Assembly: GCA_021819255.1 (NCBI GenBank)
Contig: JAKART010000168.1
Coordinates: 1 to 5,951 of the forward strand
DNA from: Acidobacteriota bacterium
GTDB taxonomy: Bacteria > Acidobacteriota > Terriglobia > Terriglobales > Acidobacteriaceae
Direction of reading: 5' to 3'
Length of the DNA stretch: 5,951 nt
Under the pieces are notes generated by a model. The model was not told where the DNA came from. It saw only the letters and a list, made by a program, of their open reading frames with translations, and searched no databases. Numbering within the stretch: position 1 is the stretch's first letter; each line of letters starts with the position of its first letter. Made by a program: the position numbers and the translations under genes. Positions 1 through 5,532 of the stretch are shown piece after piece.

Positions 1-610
1 CCTCCAGCCACGCCGCAGCCTGGCGGTGCGCCAGTTGCATCCTCTGCAAAGCGGCCACGGAACGCAGGAGAACGATGCAGAAGGGAATGCCGGTCGAGAC
101 TGTCTGGGGAGGAAAGCCGGAAGAGAGATCCTCCGCGCTGAGACCGATCAGGTTGGCTACCTCTGCCCGGTCATGGGTCGCCCCAAAGACCGGATCGCTT
201 TGCAGCATCGTGGCCTGAAGACCAGCAGCCCCATCTTCTTGCGGCGCAAAGCGCACCGGAACAGGCCCCACGCGCAGCCGCAAGATCACGGTCTCCGTTC
301 CTGCCTGGCCCAGCCGCGGATGACGCAGGCGCAGCCAGGCCGCCGTTCCCAAGGCCGGATGACCTGCAAACGGCAGCTCCTCCTCGACGGTGAAGATGCG
401 CACGCGCACGCCATCGCGCGCCTCCATCTCCGGATCGCCGGGCAAGATGAAGGTTGTTTCAGAGAGGCGCATCTCACGCGCAATGCTCTGCATCTGCTGA
501 TCGGAGAGCGAGCTGCCGTCGTGAAAGACCGCCAGGGGGTTGCCCTCCAAGGGGCGTTCGGCAAAGACATCCAGCATCGAATAGTTCAGCGCGCGCGACA
601 TGCCCTCCAT
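1..610 (-). CDS. PhzF-family isomerase/epimerase, partial (C-terminus outside window)
   Basis: The reverse strand is open from an ATG at 610-608 to the window edge, giving 203 residues of a protein family that usually has about 260-300. An in-frame TGA lies seven codons upstream, so the start is at 610 or at the second Met (601). GAGG four bases before 610 favours the first. The family signatures are clear: a DVF..RPLEGNPLAVF N-terminus (residues 14-29), EMRLSETTF (46-54) whose Glu51 aligns with the catalytic Glu of PhzF, and PFAGHPALGTA (80-90), the conserved GHP substrate loop. TGIPF near 173-177 fits the start of the second half. Family members are cytosolic dimers that isomerise or epimerise small substrates by acid-base chemistry. 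Only true PhzF acts in phenazine synthesis, and no phenazine genes are seen here, so the substrate is unknown. It is transcribed divergently from the Wzz gene. Confidence 0.9.
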   Translation of the reverse strand, partial: MEGMSRALNYSMLDVFAERPLEGNPLAVFHDGSSLSDQQMQSIAREMRLSETTFILPGDPEMEARDGVRVRIFTVEEELPFAGHPALGTAAWLRLRHPRLGQAGTETVILRLRVGPVPVRFAPQEDGAAGLQATMLQSDPVFGATHDRAEVANLIGLSAEDLSSGFPPQTVSTGIPFCIVLLRSVAALQRMQLAHRQAAAWLE

Positions 611-828
611 GCTACCTCGGATGGCGCTTGATCACCGTTGCGCCGCGAAGACTGCTCAAGCCCCGGAGTTGGCCGGCCAGGAATCTCTTCCCCGGCAGTT
701 CTTTCCTCCTGCGGCAGTTGTGGCGCCTTCCTGCCGCTTTGCCGGACTCTATGAAAACAGCGCGGAGTCTCCTAAACTGTAGGAAGAGCGGCGAATCGAA
801 GCGCAGATGTCACCGGCGCAGGAGTCTG
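611..828. promoter_or_regulatory. Divergent intergenic region between PhzF-like and Wzz genes
   Basis: These 218 bp separate two divergent genes and should hold both promoters. What can be seen is a perfect 10-bp palindrome TGGCCGGCCA at 670-679, an inverted repeat TCCTA-N5-TAGGA at 770-784, and a -10-like TAAACT at 773-778 inside that inverted repeat. No convincing -35 element lies at the usual distance. If TAAACT is a -10, the inverted repeat would overlap the start of transcription of the Wzz gene and could be an operator. That is an inference from position only. Confidence 0.3.
820..824 (+). promoter_or_regulatory. Ribosome binding site fixing the Wzz start
   Basis: AGGAG lies four bases before ATG 829. 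It is the evidence for choosing this start over the much longer open frame beginning at 454, which would add 125 low-complexity residues ahead of the first membrane segment. Confidence 0.6.
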
Positions 829-2118
829 ATGACCTTGAAGTCCTCCCTTTCCACCGAGAATCTACAGGACGAAGCTTTACCGGCAGCCACGGCTGCGGCT
901 CCCATCCCAGCCGAGGATGAGGAGATCTCCCTGCTCGACCTGCTGATTGTGCTTGCCGAGCACAAGCGAACCATCCTGTGGATCACGGGAACCTTTGCCA
1001 TCCTTTCGGTGGTCATCTCCCTGCTCCTGCCGGTGAAGTACACCGCCAGCACCACCCTGCTCCCCCCGGAGACAGGCTCCTCGATGTCCTCCCTGCTGTC
1101 CTCGCAGTTGGGCAGCCTGGGCGGCATGGCGGCCATGGCGGGCGGAAGCCTGGGCCTGAAGAATCCCAACGACGAATACGTCGCGATGCTGCGCAGCCAG
1201 ACGGTGGAAGACGCCATGGTGAAGCGATTCGGCTTGATGCAGGAGTACCACGCCCACTATCTCTCCGTGGCTCGCAAGGATTTTGAAGGCAATGTCACTG
1301 TGGACGGCGACGGCAAAGACGGATTGATCCACATCTCCGTGGAAGATCGCAGCCCCGTGAAAGCCGCCGCCATGGCCAACGGTTATGTGAATGCTTACCG
1401 CGACCTTTCAAAGAATCTGGCCATCTCGGAAGCCTCGCGCCGCCGGCTCTTCTTCCAGCAGGAGGTGGACAAGGCCAGAACCAACCTGGCCGATGCCGAG
1501 ATCGCTCTCGAACAGACCGAGCAGAAGACGGGCATCATCGCGCCGGATAGCCAGGAGAGAGCTTTGATCGATTCAGCGGCAACCCTGCGCGCCCAGATCA
1601 CAGCCCTCGATGTGCAAATTCAGGGGATGCAGACCTATGCCACCGGGGAGAACGCGCAGTTGATTCAAGCCCAGCAGGAGCTCTCCGGCCTGCGCGATCA
1701 GCTTGAAAAACTGAGCGGCTCCGGAAATGTCACCGCCAAAACTTCGACAGACGAGTTTCTGCTGCCCAGGGGAACGATTCCCAAGGCGGGCATGGAGTAC
1801 ATCCGCAGGCTGCGGGACGTAACCTACTACGAGACGATTCTGGACATTCTGGCCAGGCAGTTTGAGATGGCCAAGCTGGATGAGGCAAAAGAGGGCGCGC
1901 TGATTCAGGTGGTCGACCCGGCCATCGTGCCCGACCGGAAGTCTTTTCCAAAACGAGCCCTGATCGTCATTGCATCGACTGTACTGGGCTTCTTCCTTGG
2001 AACCTTCCTGGCGTTGCTCCAAGCGGCCATCCAAAGGCTGCGGAGCGACCCTGAGACAGGCGGCAAACTGGTCTTGCTCAGGCGCGCGCTCTTCGTCAGA
2101 TCTGCCAAGGCTCAGTAG
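829..2118 (+). CDS. Wzz/GNVR-type polysaccharide co-polymerase (chain-length determinant), no kinase domain
   Basis: A 429-residue inner-membrane protein of the chain-length determinant family, which sets the length of O-antigen, exopolysaccharide or capsule chains made by Wzy-type polymerases. Domains in order are a Pro/Ala/acid-rich cytoplasmic N-terminus (1-45), membrane segment 1 (about 47-69), the Wzz motif VKYTASTTLLPP (69-80), a periplasmic domain with a Gly/Met/Ser-rich stretch (84-110), a long helical coiled-coil-like region (200-297), a GNVR-like stretch containing YIRRLRDVTYYETILDILARQ (324-344), the proline motif DPAIVPDRKSFPKR (363-376), and membrane segment 2 (377-398). The chain ends about 30 residues later, so there is no Walker-type BY-kinase domain. 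The frame stays open upstream to 454, but that part is Arg/Pro-rich, antisense to the PhzF gene and unlike the family. ATG 829 has AGGAG at 820-824. No glycosyltransferase, wzx or wzy gene is adjacent, so the polysaccharide cannot be named. Confidence 0.88.
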   Translation: MTLKSSLSTENLQDEALPAATAAAPIPAEDEEISLLDLLIVLAEHKRTILWITGTFAILSVVISLLLPVKYTASTTLLPPETGSSMSSLLSSQLGSLGGMAAMAGGSLGLKNPNDEYVAMLRSQTVEDAMVKRFGLMQEYHAHYLSVARKDFEGNVTVDGDGKDGLIHISVEDRSPVKAAAMANGYVNAYRDLSKNLAISEASRRRLFFQQEVDKARTNLADAEIALEQTEQKTGIIAPDSQERALIDSAATLRAQITALDVQIQGMQTYATGENAQLIQAQQELSGLRDQLEKLSGSGNVTAKTSTDEFLLPRGTIPKAGMEYIRRLRDVTYYETILDILARQFEMAKLDEAKEGALIQVVDPAIVPDRKSFPKRALIVIASTVLGFFLGTFLALLQAAIQRLRSDPETGGKLVLLRRALFVRSAKAQ

Positions 2119-2171
2119 CGCCCATTTGGGGTGAAGAAGCTGCAAGCTCGCGCCGGGTAGCGATGCCCGCT

Positions 2172-2197
2172 GCATCCGAGACGGCCAGGACGGATGC
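2172..2197. terminator. Candidate hairpin between convergent genes
   Basis: GCATCCG (2172-2178) and CGGATGC (2191-2197) form a perfect 7-bp stem with a 12-base loop. It sits 54 bases after the Wzz stop, before the tandem repeat at the 3' end of the convergent lgt gene. A second small hairpin lies just before it at 2154-2169: a 6-bp stem with one G-U pair, closed by a GCGA tetraloop. Neither has a U-tract on either strand, so neither is a textbook intrinsic terminator. The position between convergent genes is the main argument. Confidence 0.35.
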
Positions 2198-2211
2198 CTG
2201 CTCCGCTCCCG

Positions 2212-2308
2212 GGCCGTTTGAATTCCTAGGCCGTTTGAATTCCTAGGCCGTTTGAATTCCTAAGACGTTTGAATTCCTGGGCCGTTTGAATTCCTAGGCC
2301 GTTTGAAT
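2212..2308. repeat. 17-bp tandem repeat (about 5.7 units) overlapping the 3' end of lgt
   Basis: The unit GGCCGTTTGAATTCCTA is repeated head to tail at 2212, 2229, 2246, 2263 and 2280, followed by a 12-base partial copy at 2297-2308. Units 1, 2, 3 and 5 are identical. Unit 4 differs at three positions (AGACG at its start and a final G). Each unit contains GAATTC, and each unit end followed by GG makes CCTAGG. On the minus strand the partial sixth unit encodes the last residues of Lgt, and the junction with unit 5 supplies its TAG stop. The rest fills the gap to the Wzz gene. GGCCGT also occurs at 2315-2320 inside lgt, so the array may have grown out of the gene's own tail. Confidence 0.95.
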
Positions 2309-3193
2309 ATCGTTGGCCGTCTTCCCCAAGGGTTCCGTGGCGACTCCTTGATTCTGCCGCGTGATGAGCATCATGACCACGCCACAAAGCATGCTTCCAA
2401 GGGCGGCCAACTGAGCGTTGCTGAGCGTGTGATGAAGGTAGAGTTTGGGGTTGATGCGAACGAACTCTACCAGGAAGCGGCCGATGCCGCTCAAAAGCAG
2501 GTACTCGCCGGTCAGGAATCCCAGAGGAAGAGGCTTGCTGTTCGATGCGCGCCTCCAGAGCCACCAGGCCAGGGCCAGCGAGAAGAGCAGCTCATAGATG
2601 GGTGTGGGCTGCACTGCGGCCGTGGGAGGGTTGGGCAGAACCAGCGCCCGGGTGTACCGGGTGAGGCCATTCGCCATATGGACACCCCAGGGTAGCGTGG
2701 TGTTGATCCCATAATCTCCATCGCCGGAGAGCAGACAGCCAAGACGGCCCACGCCATATCCAACCGCCGCAGCCGGAGCGGAAAGATCCAGCATGCGCAG
2801 TGCGGCGCGGCCACCGGTGAGGCCATTGGGCTTGTTGAGTATGCCCTGGTACATCAGCATGGCGATAGCTGCCAGCAGTCCGCCGTACCAGGCGAAGCCG
2901 GCTTGAAACCAATGCAGAAAGCTGAACAGGACCTCGCTGGGATGACGCAGGCCGGGGGCCAGGATCTCGCGCCAGGCGCCGATCAAATCGGGGATATCCT
3001 GCAACTCGTGCCAGAGCTTGGCGCCGATGATCCCAAACAACACCACCATGGTCACGATGTTGATGGCGTCACCTTCCACCCGATTCCGAACAAAGTTGTT
3101 GTGCAGCACCAGAACACTGCAAACGGCTGCCAGCCAAAGCATCAGCCCAAAGGTTCCGACATGAGCAAAACCGAGATTTATATAGGGATACAT
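2294..3193 (-). CDS. lgt: Lgt-family membrane protein (prolipoprotein diacylglyceryl transferase-like), divergent subgroup
   Basis: A 299-residue polytopic membrane protein. Canonical Lgt moves diacylglycerol from phosphatidylglycerol to the lipobox Cys of prolipoproteins in the inner membrane. Seen here are an N-terminal hydrophobic helix (about 11-31), a second (about 46-58), the GGL loop (104-106), GYGVGRLGC (145-153) whose Arg150 matches essential Arg143 of E. coli, SGDGDYG (156-162) in place of the usual NGE.(Y/W)G, PTPIYELL (196-203) for HPSQLYELL, and GEYLLLSGIGRFLVEFVR (229-246) with the conserved Arg239 and Glu243. Two canonical residues are changed: the FHGGL His is Tyr103 and the Asn after GRxG is Cys153. 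The start at 3193 has GGAG five bases upstream (3199-3202) and puts the first helix where the family has it. The stop falls in the 17-bp tandem repeat. Family membership is clear, but activity as a true Lgt is less certain because of these substitutions. Confidence 0.85.
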   Translation of the reverse strand: MYPYINLGFAHVGTFGLMLWLAAVCSVLVLHNNFVRNRVEGDAINIVTMVVLFGIIGAKLWHELQDIPDLIGAWREILAPGLRHPSEVLFSFLHWFQAGFAWYGGLLAAIAMLMYQGILNKPNGLTGGRAALRMLDLSAPAAAVGYGVGRLGCLLSGDGDYGINTTLPWGVHMANGLTRYTRALVLPNPPTAAVQPTPIYELLFSLALAWWLWRRASNSKPLPLGFLTGEYLLLSGIGRFLVEFVRINPKLYLHHTLSNAQLAALGSMLCGVVMMLITRQNQGVATEPLGKTANDIQTA

Positions 3194-3436
3194 GCAGACT
3201 CCAGTATAGCGGCGACCACCCGCTCCGGAGCATCTCCGCGGACAAGTTCCCGCGGCTCCGCGACCGGTTCGGCGGCTCGGCTTCGGCAAGCTCCCGAATC
3301 GGAGGAGTTTGGAAAGGAACACCGAGAGCAATCTACAAGGATGGGAGAAACCTCCAGCGCGGTTTTCCTCATTCCCGAGGCAGATGCAGACGATCCCTCT
3401 TTTTTCAACCTGCGGGTATCGCGTAATCTTGACAGC
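3194..3436. promoter_or_regulatory. Divergent intergenic region between lgt and hpt
   Basis: These 243 bp lie between divergent genes. Near the lgt start, read leftward, are TATACT (3208-3203), GGAG (3202-3199) and the ATG at 3193, so a -10-like box sits almost on the ribosome binding site. Farther out are a perfect palindrome GCTCCGGAGC (3222-3231) and CCGCGG twice (3236-3241 and 3250-3255), which can form a 6-bp stem with an 8-base loop. On the hpt side TAATCT (3424-3429), with TTTTCA (3402-3407) 16 bp upstream, is the best promoter candidate. All of these are motif matches only. Confidence 0.35.
3424..3429 (+). promoter_or_regulatory. Candidate -10 box of hpt, leaderless-type spacing
   Basis: TAATCT fits TANNNT and ends seven bases before ATG 3437. 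No Shine-Dalgarno is visible upstream of that ATG. A transcript starting the usual distance after this box would begin at or next to the start codon. A weak -35 candidate, TTTTCA, lies 16 bp upstream at 3402-3407. Confidence 0.3.
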
Positions 3437-4003
3437 ATGGTCATGACAGTTCCTGCTTTTGTTCCTCCCGAGGAGATGGAGGTTCTGCTCACCGCGGAGC
3501 AGATCGCCGAACGCGTCAAGGTGGTTGGCGATCAGATCTCCCAGGATTACAAAGGGCAGTCGATCGTGCTGATCGGCGTGCTGAAGGGCGCGGCGATCTT
3601 TCTGGCCGACCTGGCGCGCTCGATCAAGGTGGATAACACCTTTGACTTCGTGGCGGTGTCGAGCTACGGCAGAGCGCGGGTAACCTCCGGCGCGGTGAAG
3701 ATGATCAAGGACATCGACAACCCCATCGAAGGGCGGCATGTGATCCTGGTCGAGGATATCCTGGACACCGGGCTGACGCTGAGCTATCTGCGCGGGCTGA
3801 TGCTGCAACATCGTCCGGCGTCGCTCAAGATCGCCACCTGCCTGGACAAGCCGGAACGGCGCCTGGTGCCCATTGAAGCCGATTACGCCTGCTTCAAGAT
3901 CCCCAACGAGTTTGTCATCGGCTATGGAATGGACTATGCCGAGCGCTATCGCGGCGTGCCGGACATTCGGATCTACCCGGATAACCCGCCTCCAGGGCAT
4001 TGA
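3437..4003 (+). CDS. hpt: Hypoxanthine phosphoribosyltransferase
   Basis: A 188-residue cytosolic enzyme of purine salvage that transfers ribose 5-phosphate from PRPP to hypoxanthine (and usually guanine) to give IMP or GMP. The length is close to the usual 175-190. Diagnostic motifs are LIGVLKGAAIFLADL (45-59), the first PRPP-binding loop region; FVAVSSYGRARVTSG (71-85), the flexible SSYG loop; VILVEDILDTGLTLSYL (102-118), the PRPP signature with the two acidic residues and the general-base Asp; LDKPERR (136-142); and FVIGYGMDYAERYRGVP (159-175), which contacts base and metal. The frame is open far upstream but family homology begins only around residue 14. ATG 3437 and ATG 3443 are both possible, and neither has a Shine-Dalgarno. 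An in-frame ATG at 3341 would add 32 residues with no family counterpart. aroA follows 56 bp later in the same direction. Confidence 0.95.
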   Translation: MVMTVPAFVPPEEMEVLLTAEQIAERVKVVGDQISQDYKGQSIVLIGVLKGAAIFLADLARSIKVDNTFDFVAVSSYGRARVTSGAVKMIKDIDNPIEGRHVILVEDILDTGLTLSYLRGLMLQHRPASLKIATCLDKPERRLVPIEADYACFKIPNEFVIGYGMDYAERYRGVPDIRIYPDNPPPGH

Positions 4004-4047
4004 ACGGTAGCCTGGACAGGAATGCCTGGAAGCAGCCGCCGGTTGAG

Positions 4048-4053
4048 TAAACT
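4048..4053 (+). promoter_or_regulatory. Candidate -10 box of aroA, leaderless-type spacing
   Basis: TAAACT fits TANNNT and ends six bases before ATG 4060. The sequence up to the ATG (TAAACTAACAGCATG) closely resembles the hpt start (TAATCTTGACAGCATG). No clear Shine-Dalgarno is present; the nearest purine run is GGTTGAG at 4041-4047. No good -35 is found 16-18 bp upstream, so the alternative is that aroA is read from the hpt transcript. Confidence 0.3.
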
Positions 4054-4059
4054 AACAGC

Positions 4060-5370
4060 ATGAGTTCCGTGCTGCACTCCTCCAACAGCTCCACGGTGAT
4101 TGTCTCTCCGGCGCGCGGTTTCCGCGGCTCGGTTACGCTACCGGGCGATAAATCCATCTCCCATCGCTATGCCATGTTGGCGGGCTTTGCCGCAGGAACG
4201 TCGCGGCTCACGAACTTTTCTACCGGCGCCGATCCGCACAGCTCGCTGAGCTGCATGCGCGCGATGGGCGCCAGGATCGAGACGGTCGGCAAGACGATCG
4301 AAGTCACTGGAACCGGCGGCTTGCTGCGCCAACCGAGCCAGGACCTGGACTGCGGCAACTCCGGCTCCACGATGCGCATGCTCGCGGGGCTGGTGGCGGC
4401 GCAAAAGGGCTCCTTCCGCTTCGTCGGGGATGAGTCCCTGACAGCTCGTCCCATGGAGCGCATCCGCAAACCCCTCCAGCAGATGGGAGCCAAGATTGAG
4501 TTGACCGATGGTCACGCGCCCATGGTGGTGCATGGCGGTGATCTGGCGGGAATCAACTTTGAGACGCCGATCGCCAGCGCGCAAGTGAAAACCGCCGTGC
4601 TGTTTGCGGGTTTGCAGGCGCAGGGCGTCACCTCGATTGTCGAGCGGGTGCGGACGCGAGACCACAGCGAGCATGCCCTGCGAGCCTTTGGAGCAGCGCT
4701 GGAACGTAAGAACGGATGGCTATCCATCATCGGAGGACAAAAACTGGCCGCCATCGACGCGACCGTGCCGGGCGATATGTCCTCAGCCGCATTCTTTCTC
4801 TGCGCAGCGCTGCTCTTTGAGGACTCCAATCTGGTGCTGGATGCGCTGGGCATGAACCCCACCCGGGCGGCGATGCTGGATGTGATCTCGGCGATGGGCG
4901 GTAACATCAAGGTGCTGGACGTGCAGGAGACCCATGGAGAGATGGCGGGGACCATCCAGGTGAATCGAGGCCGCGCTCTGCTTGGCATTGACATCGCCGG
5001 CGAGCAGGCGGCCCAGTTGATCGACGAACTTCCGGTGATTGCCGCGATTGCGCCGTATACCCAGGGAGGCGTGCGCATCCGCGACGCCAGAGAACTGCGC
5101 GTCAAAGAGAGCGACCGCATTGCGCTGGTGGTGAAGAATCTGCGCGCCATGGGCGCTGAGGTGACCGAACTGGAAGATGGGATGGATATCCCCGGAGGAC
5201 AGCGGCTGCGCGGCGGAGTCATTGACTCCGCAACGGACCACCGCATTGCCATGGCGTTTTCCATAGCCGCCCTGCGAGCCGAAGGAGAGACGGAGATTCG
5301 CGGCGCGGAGGCTGCCGGCATCTCATTCCCCGAGTTCTTTGTCCGGCTGAATGAGCTGGCGACACGCTAG
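4060..5370 (+). CDS. aroA: 3-phosphoshikimate 1-carboxyvinyltransferase (EPSP synthase)
   Basis: A 436-residue cytosolic enzyme, the family's usual length. It joins shikimate 3-phosphate and PEP to form EPSP, the sixth step of the shikimate pathway to aromatic amino acids. Motifs in order are LPGDKSISHR (27-36), DCGNSGSTMRML (97-108), GDESLTARPMERIRKPLQQMGA (123-144), ASAQVKTAVLFAGL (172-185), TRDHSEHAL (199-207), VPGDMSSAAFF (236-246), IDELP (321-325) whose Asp322 matches catalytic Asp313 of E. coli, ELRVKESDR (345-353) whose Glu350 matches Glu341, and DHRIAMAF (393-400). The RPM..I..PL, SAQVK.A and (T/S)RDH(S/T)E forms resemble class II enzymes such as those of Bacillus and Agrobacterium CP4 more than the E. 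coli type. The Gly of GNxG that is Ala in CP4 is Gly102 here. The C-terminal Lys of the E. coli SKTFPDYF or AKTFPDYF motif is not present in GISFPEFF (420-427). ATG 4060 gives the family N-terminus. Confidence 0.97.
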   Translation: MSSVLHSSNSSTVIVSPARGFRGSVTLPGDKSISHRYAMLAGFAAGTSRLTNFSTGADPHSSLSCMRAMGARIETVGKTIEVTGTGGLLRQPSQDLDCGNSGSTMRMLAGLVAAQKGSFRFVGDESLTARPMERIRKPLQQMGAKIELTDGHAPMVVHGGDLAGINFETPIASAQVKTAVLFAGLQAQGVTSIVERVRTRDHSEHALRAFGAALERKNGWLSIIGGQKLAAIDATVPGDMSSAAFFLCAALLFEDSNLVLDALGMNPTRAAMLDVISAMGGNIKVLDVQETHGEMAGTIQVNRGRALLGIDIAGEQAAQLIDELPVIAAIAPYTQGGVRIRDARELRVKESDRIALVVKNLRAMGAEVTELEDGMDIPGGQRLRGGVIDSATDHRIAMAFSIAALRAEGETEIRGAEAAGISFPEFFVRLNELATR

Positions 5371-5532
5371 CGCAACAACAGTGCGTCTGTGCGGGAGAGA
5401 GGTCTGCGAGGCCCTGAGTATAGAGACTCCGGGTTGACGCTGTCGTATTTGTTTCGGCGTTTGCAGCTCCCATCCCGGATACAAAAATCGTACTCTGTTC
5501 TGTGCGGGAAACGGGGTTCAGTCCAGAAGTCG
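5371..5532. other. Non-coding gap between aroA and the CRISPR array
   Basis: These 162 bp hold no credible gene. A weak hairpin can be drawn at 5412-5433 (CCC and GAGT pairing with ACTC and GGG, one T/C mismatch, 6-base loop), followed about 15 bases later by the T-rich TATTTGTTT (5446-5454). It might end the hpt-aroA transcript, but the stem is interrupted and the T-tract is too distant for a standard terminator. No further degenerate repeat copy was found to the left of the first one at 5533. Confidence 0.3.

Noticed and set aside
286..570. Minus-strand 94-codon frame within the PhzF region
   Set aside because: It is out of frame with the PhzF-family coding sequence, which is recognised by its motifs in the other frame.
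670..679. Palindrome TGGCCGGCCA similar to the GGCCGGC core of the CRISPR repeat
   Set aside because: Similarity covers only the GC-rich core. Such palindromes are common in GC-rich DNA and there is no flanking repeat match.
454..828. Upstream extension of the Wzz frame
   Set aside because: Arg/Pro-rich, overlaps the PhzF gene on the other strand, and precedes the family N-terminus; ATG 829 has AGGAG.
3429..3434. Perfect TTGACA resembling a -35 element
   Set aside because: It lies three bases before the hpt ATG and has no -10 hexamer at the proper distance downstream.
2903..3436. Upstream extension of the hpt frame, antisense to lgt
   Set aside because: No family similarity, no suitable ribosome binding site, and it would more than double the usual Hpt length.
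3309..3446. Possible 45-codon upstream ORF (TTG start, GGAGG at 3301-3305) whose TGA overlaps the second ATG of hpt
   Set aside because: The overlap is suggestive of coupling, but the start is TTG at too short a distance from the GGAGG and the peptide has no recognisable feature.
2294..4000. Continuous minus-strand open frame of 568 codons covering lgt and the antisense of hpt
   Set aside because: Only the part from 3193 down has Lgt homology and a ribosome binding site. The upstream part is the complement of hpt and is open because of GC-rich codon use.
4512..5321. Minus-strand 269-codon frame under aroA
   Set aside because: Ser/Arg/Pro-rich antisense shadow of a strongly conserved gene, with no recognisable domain.
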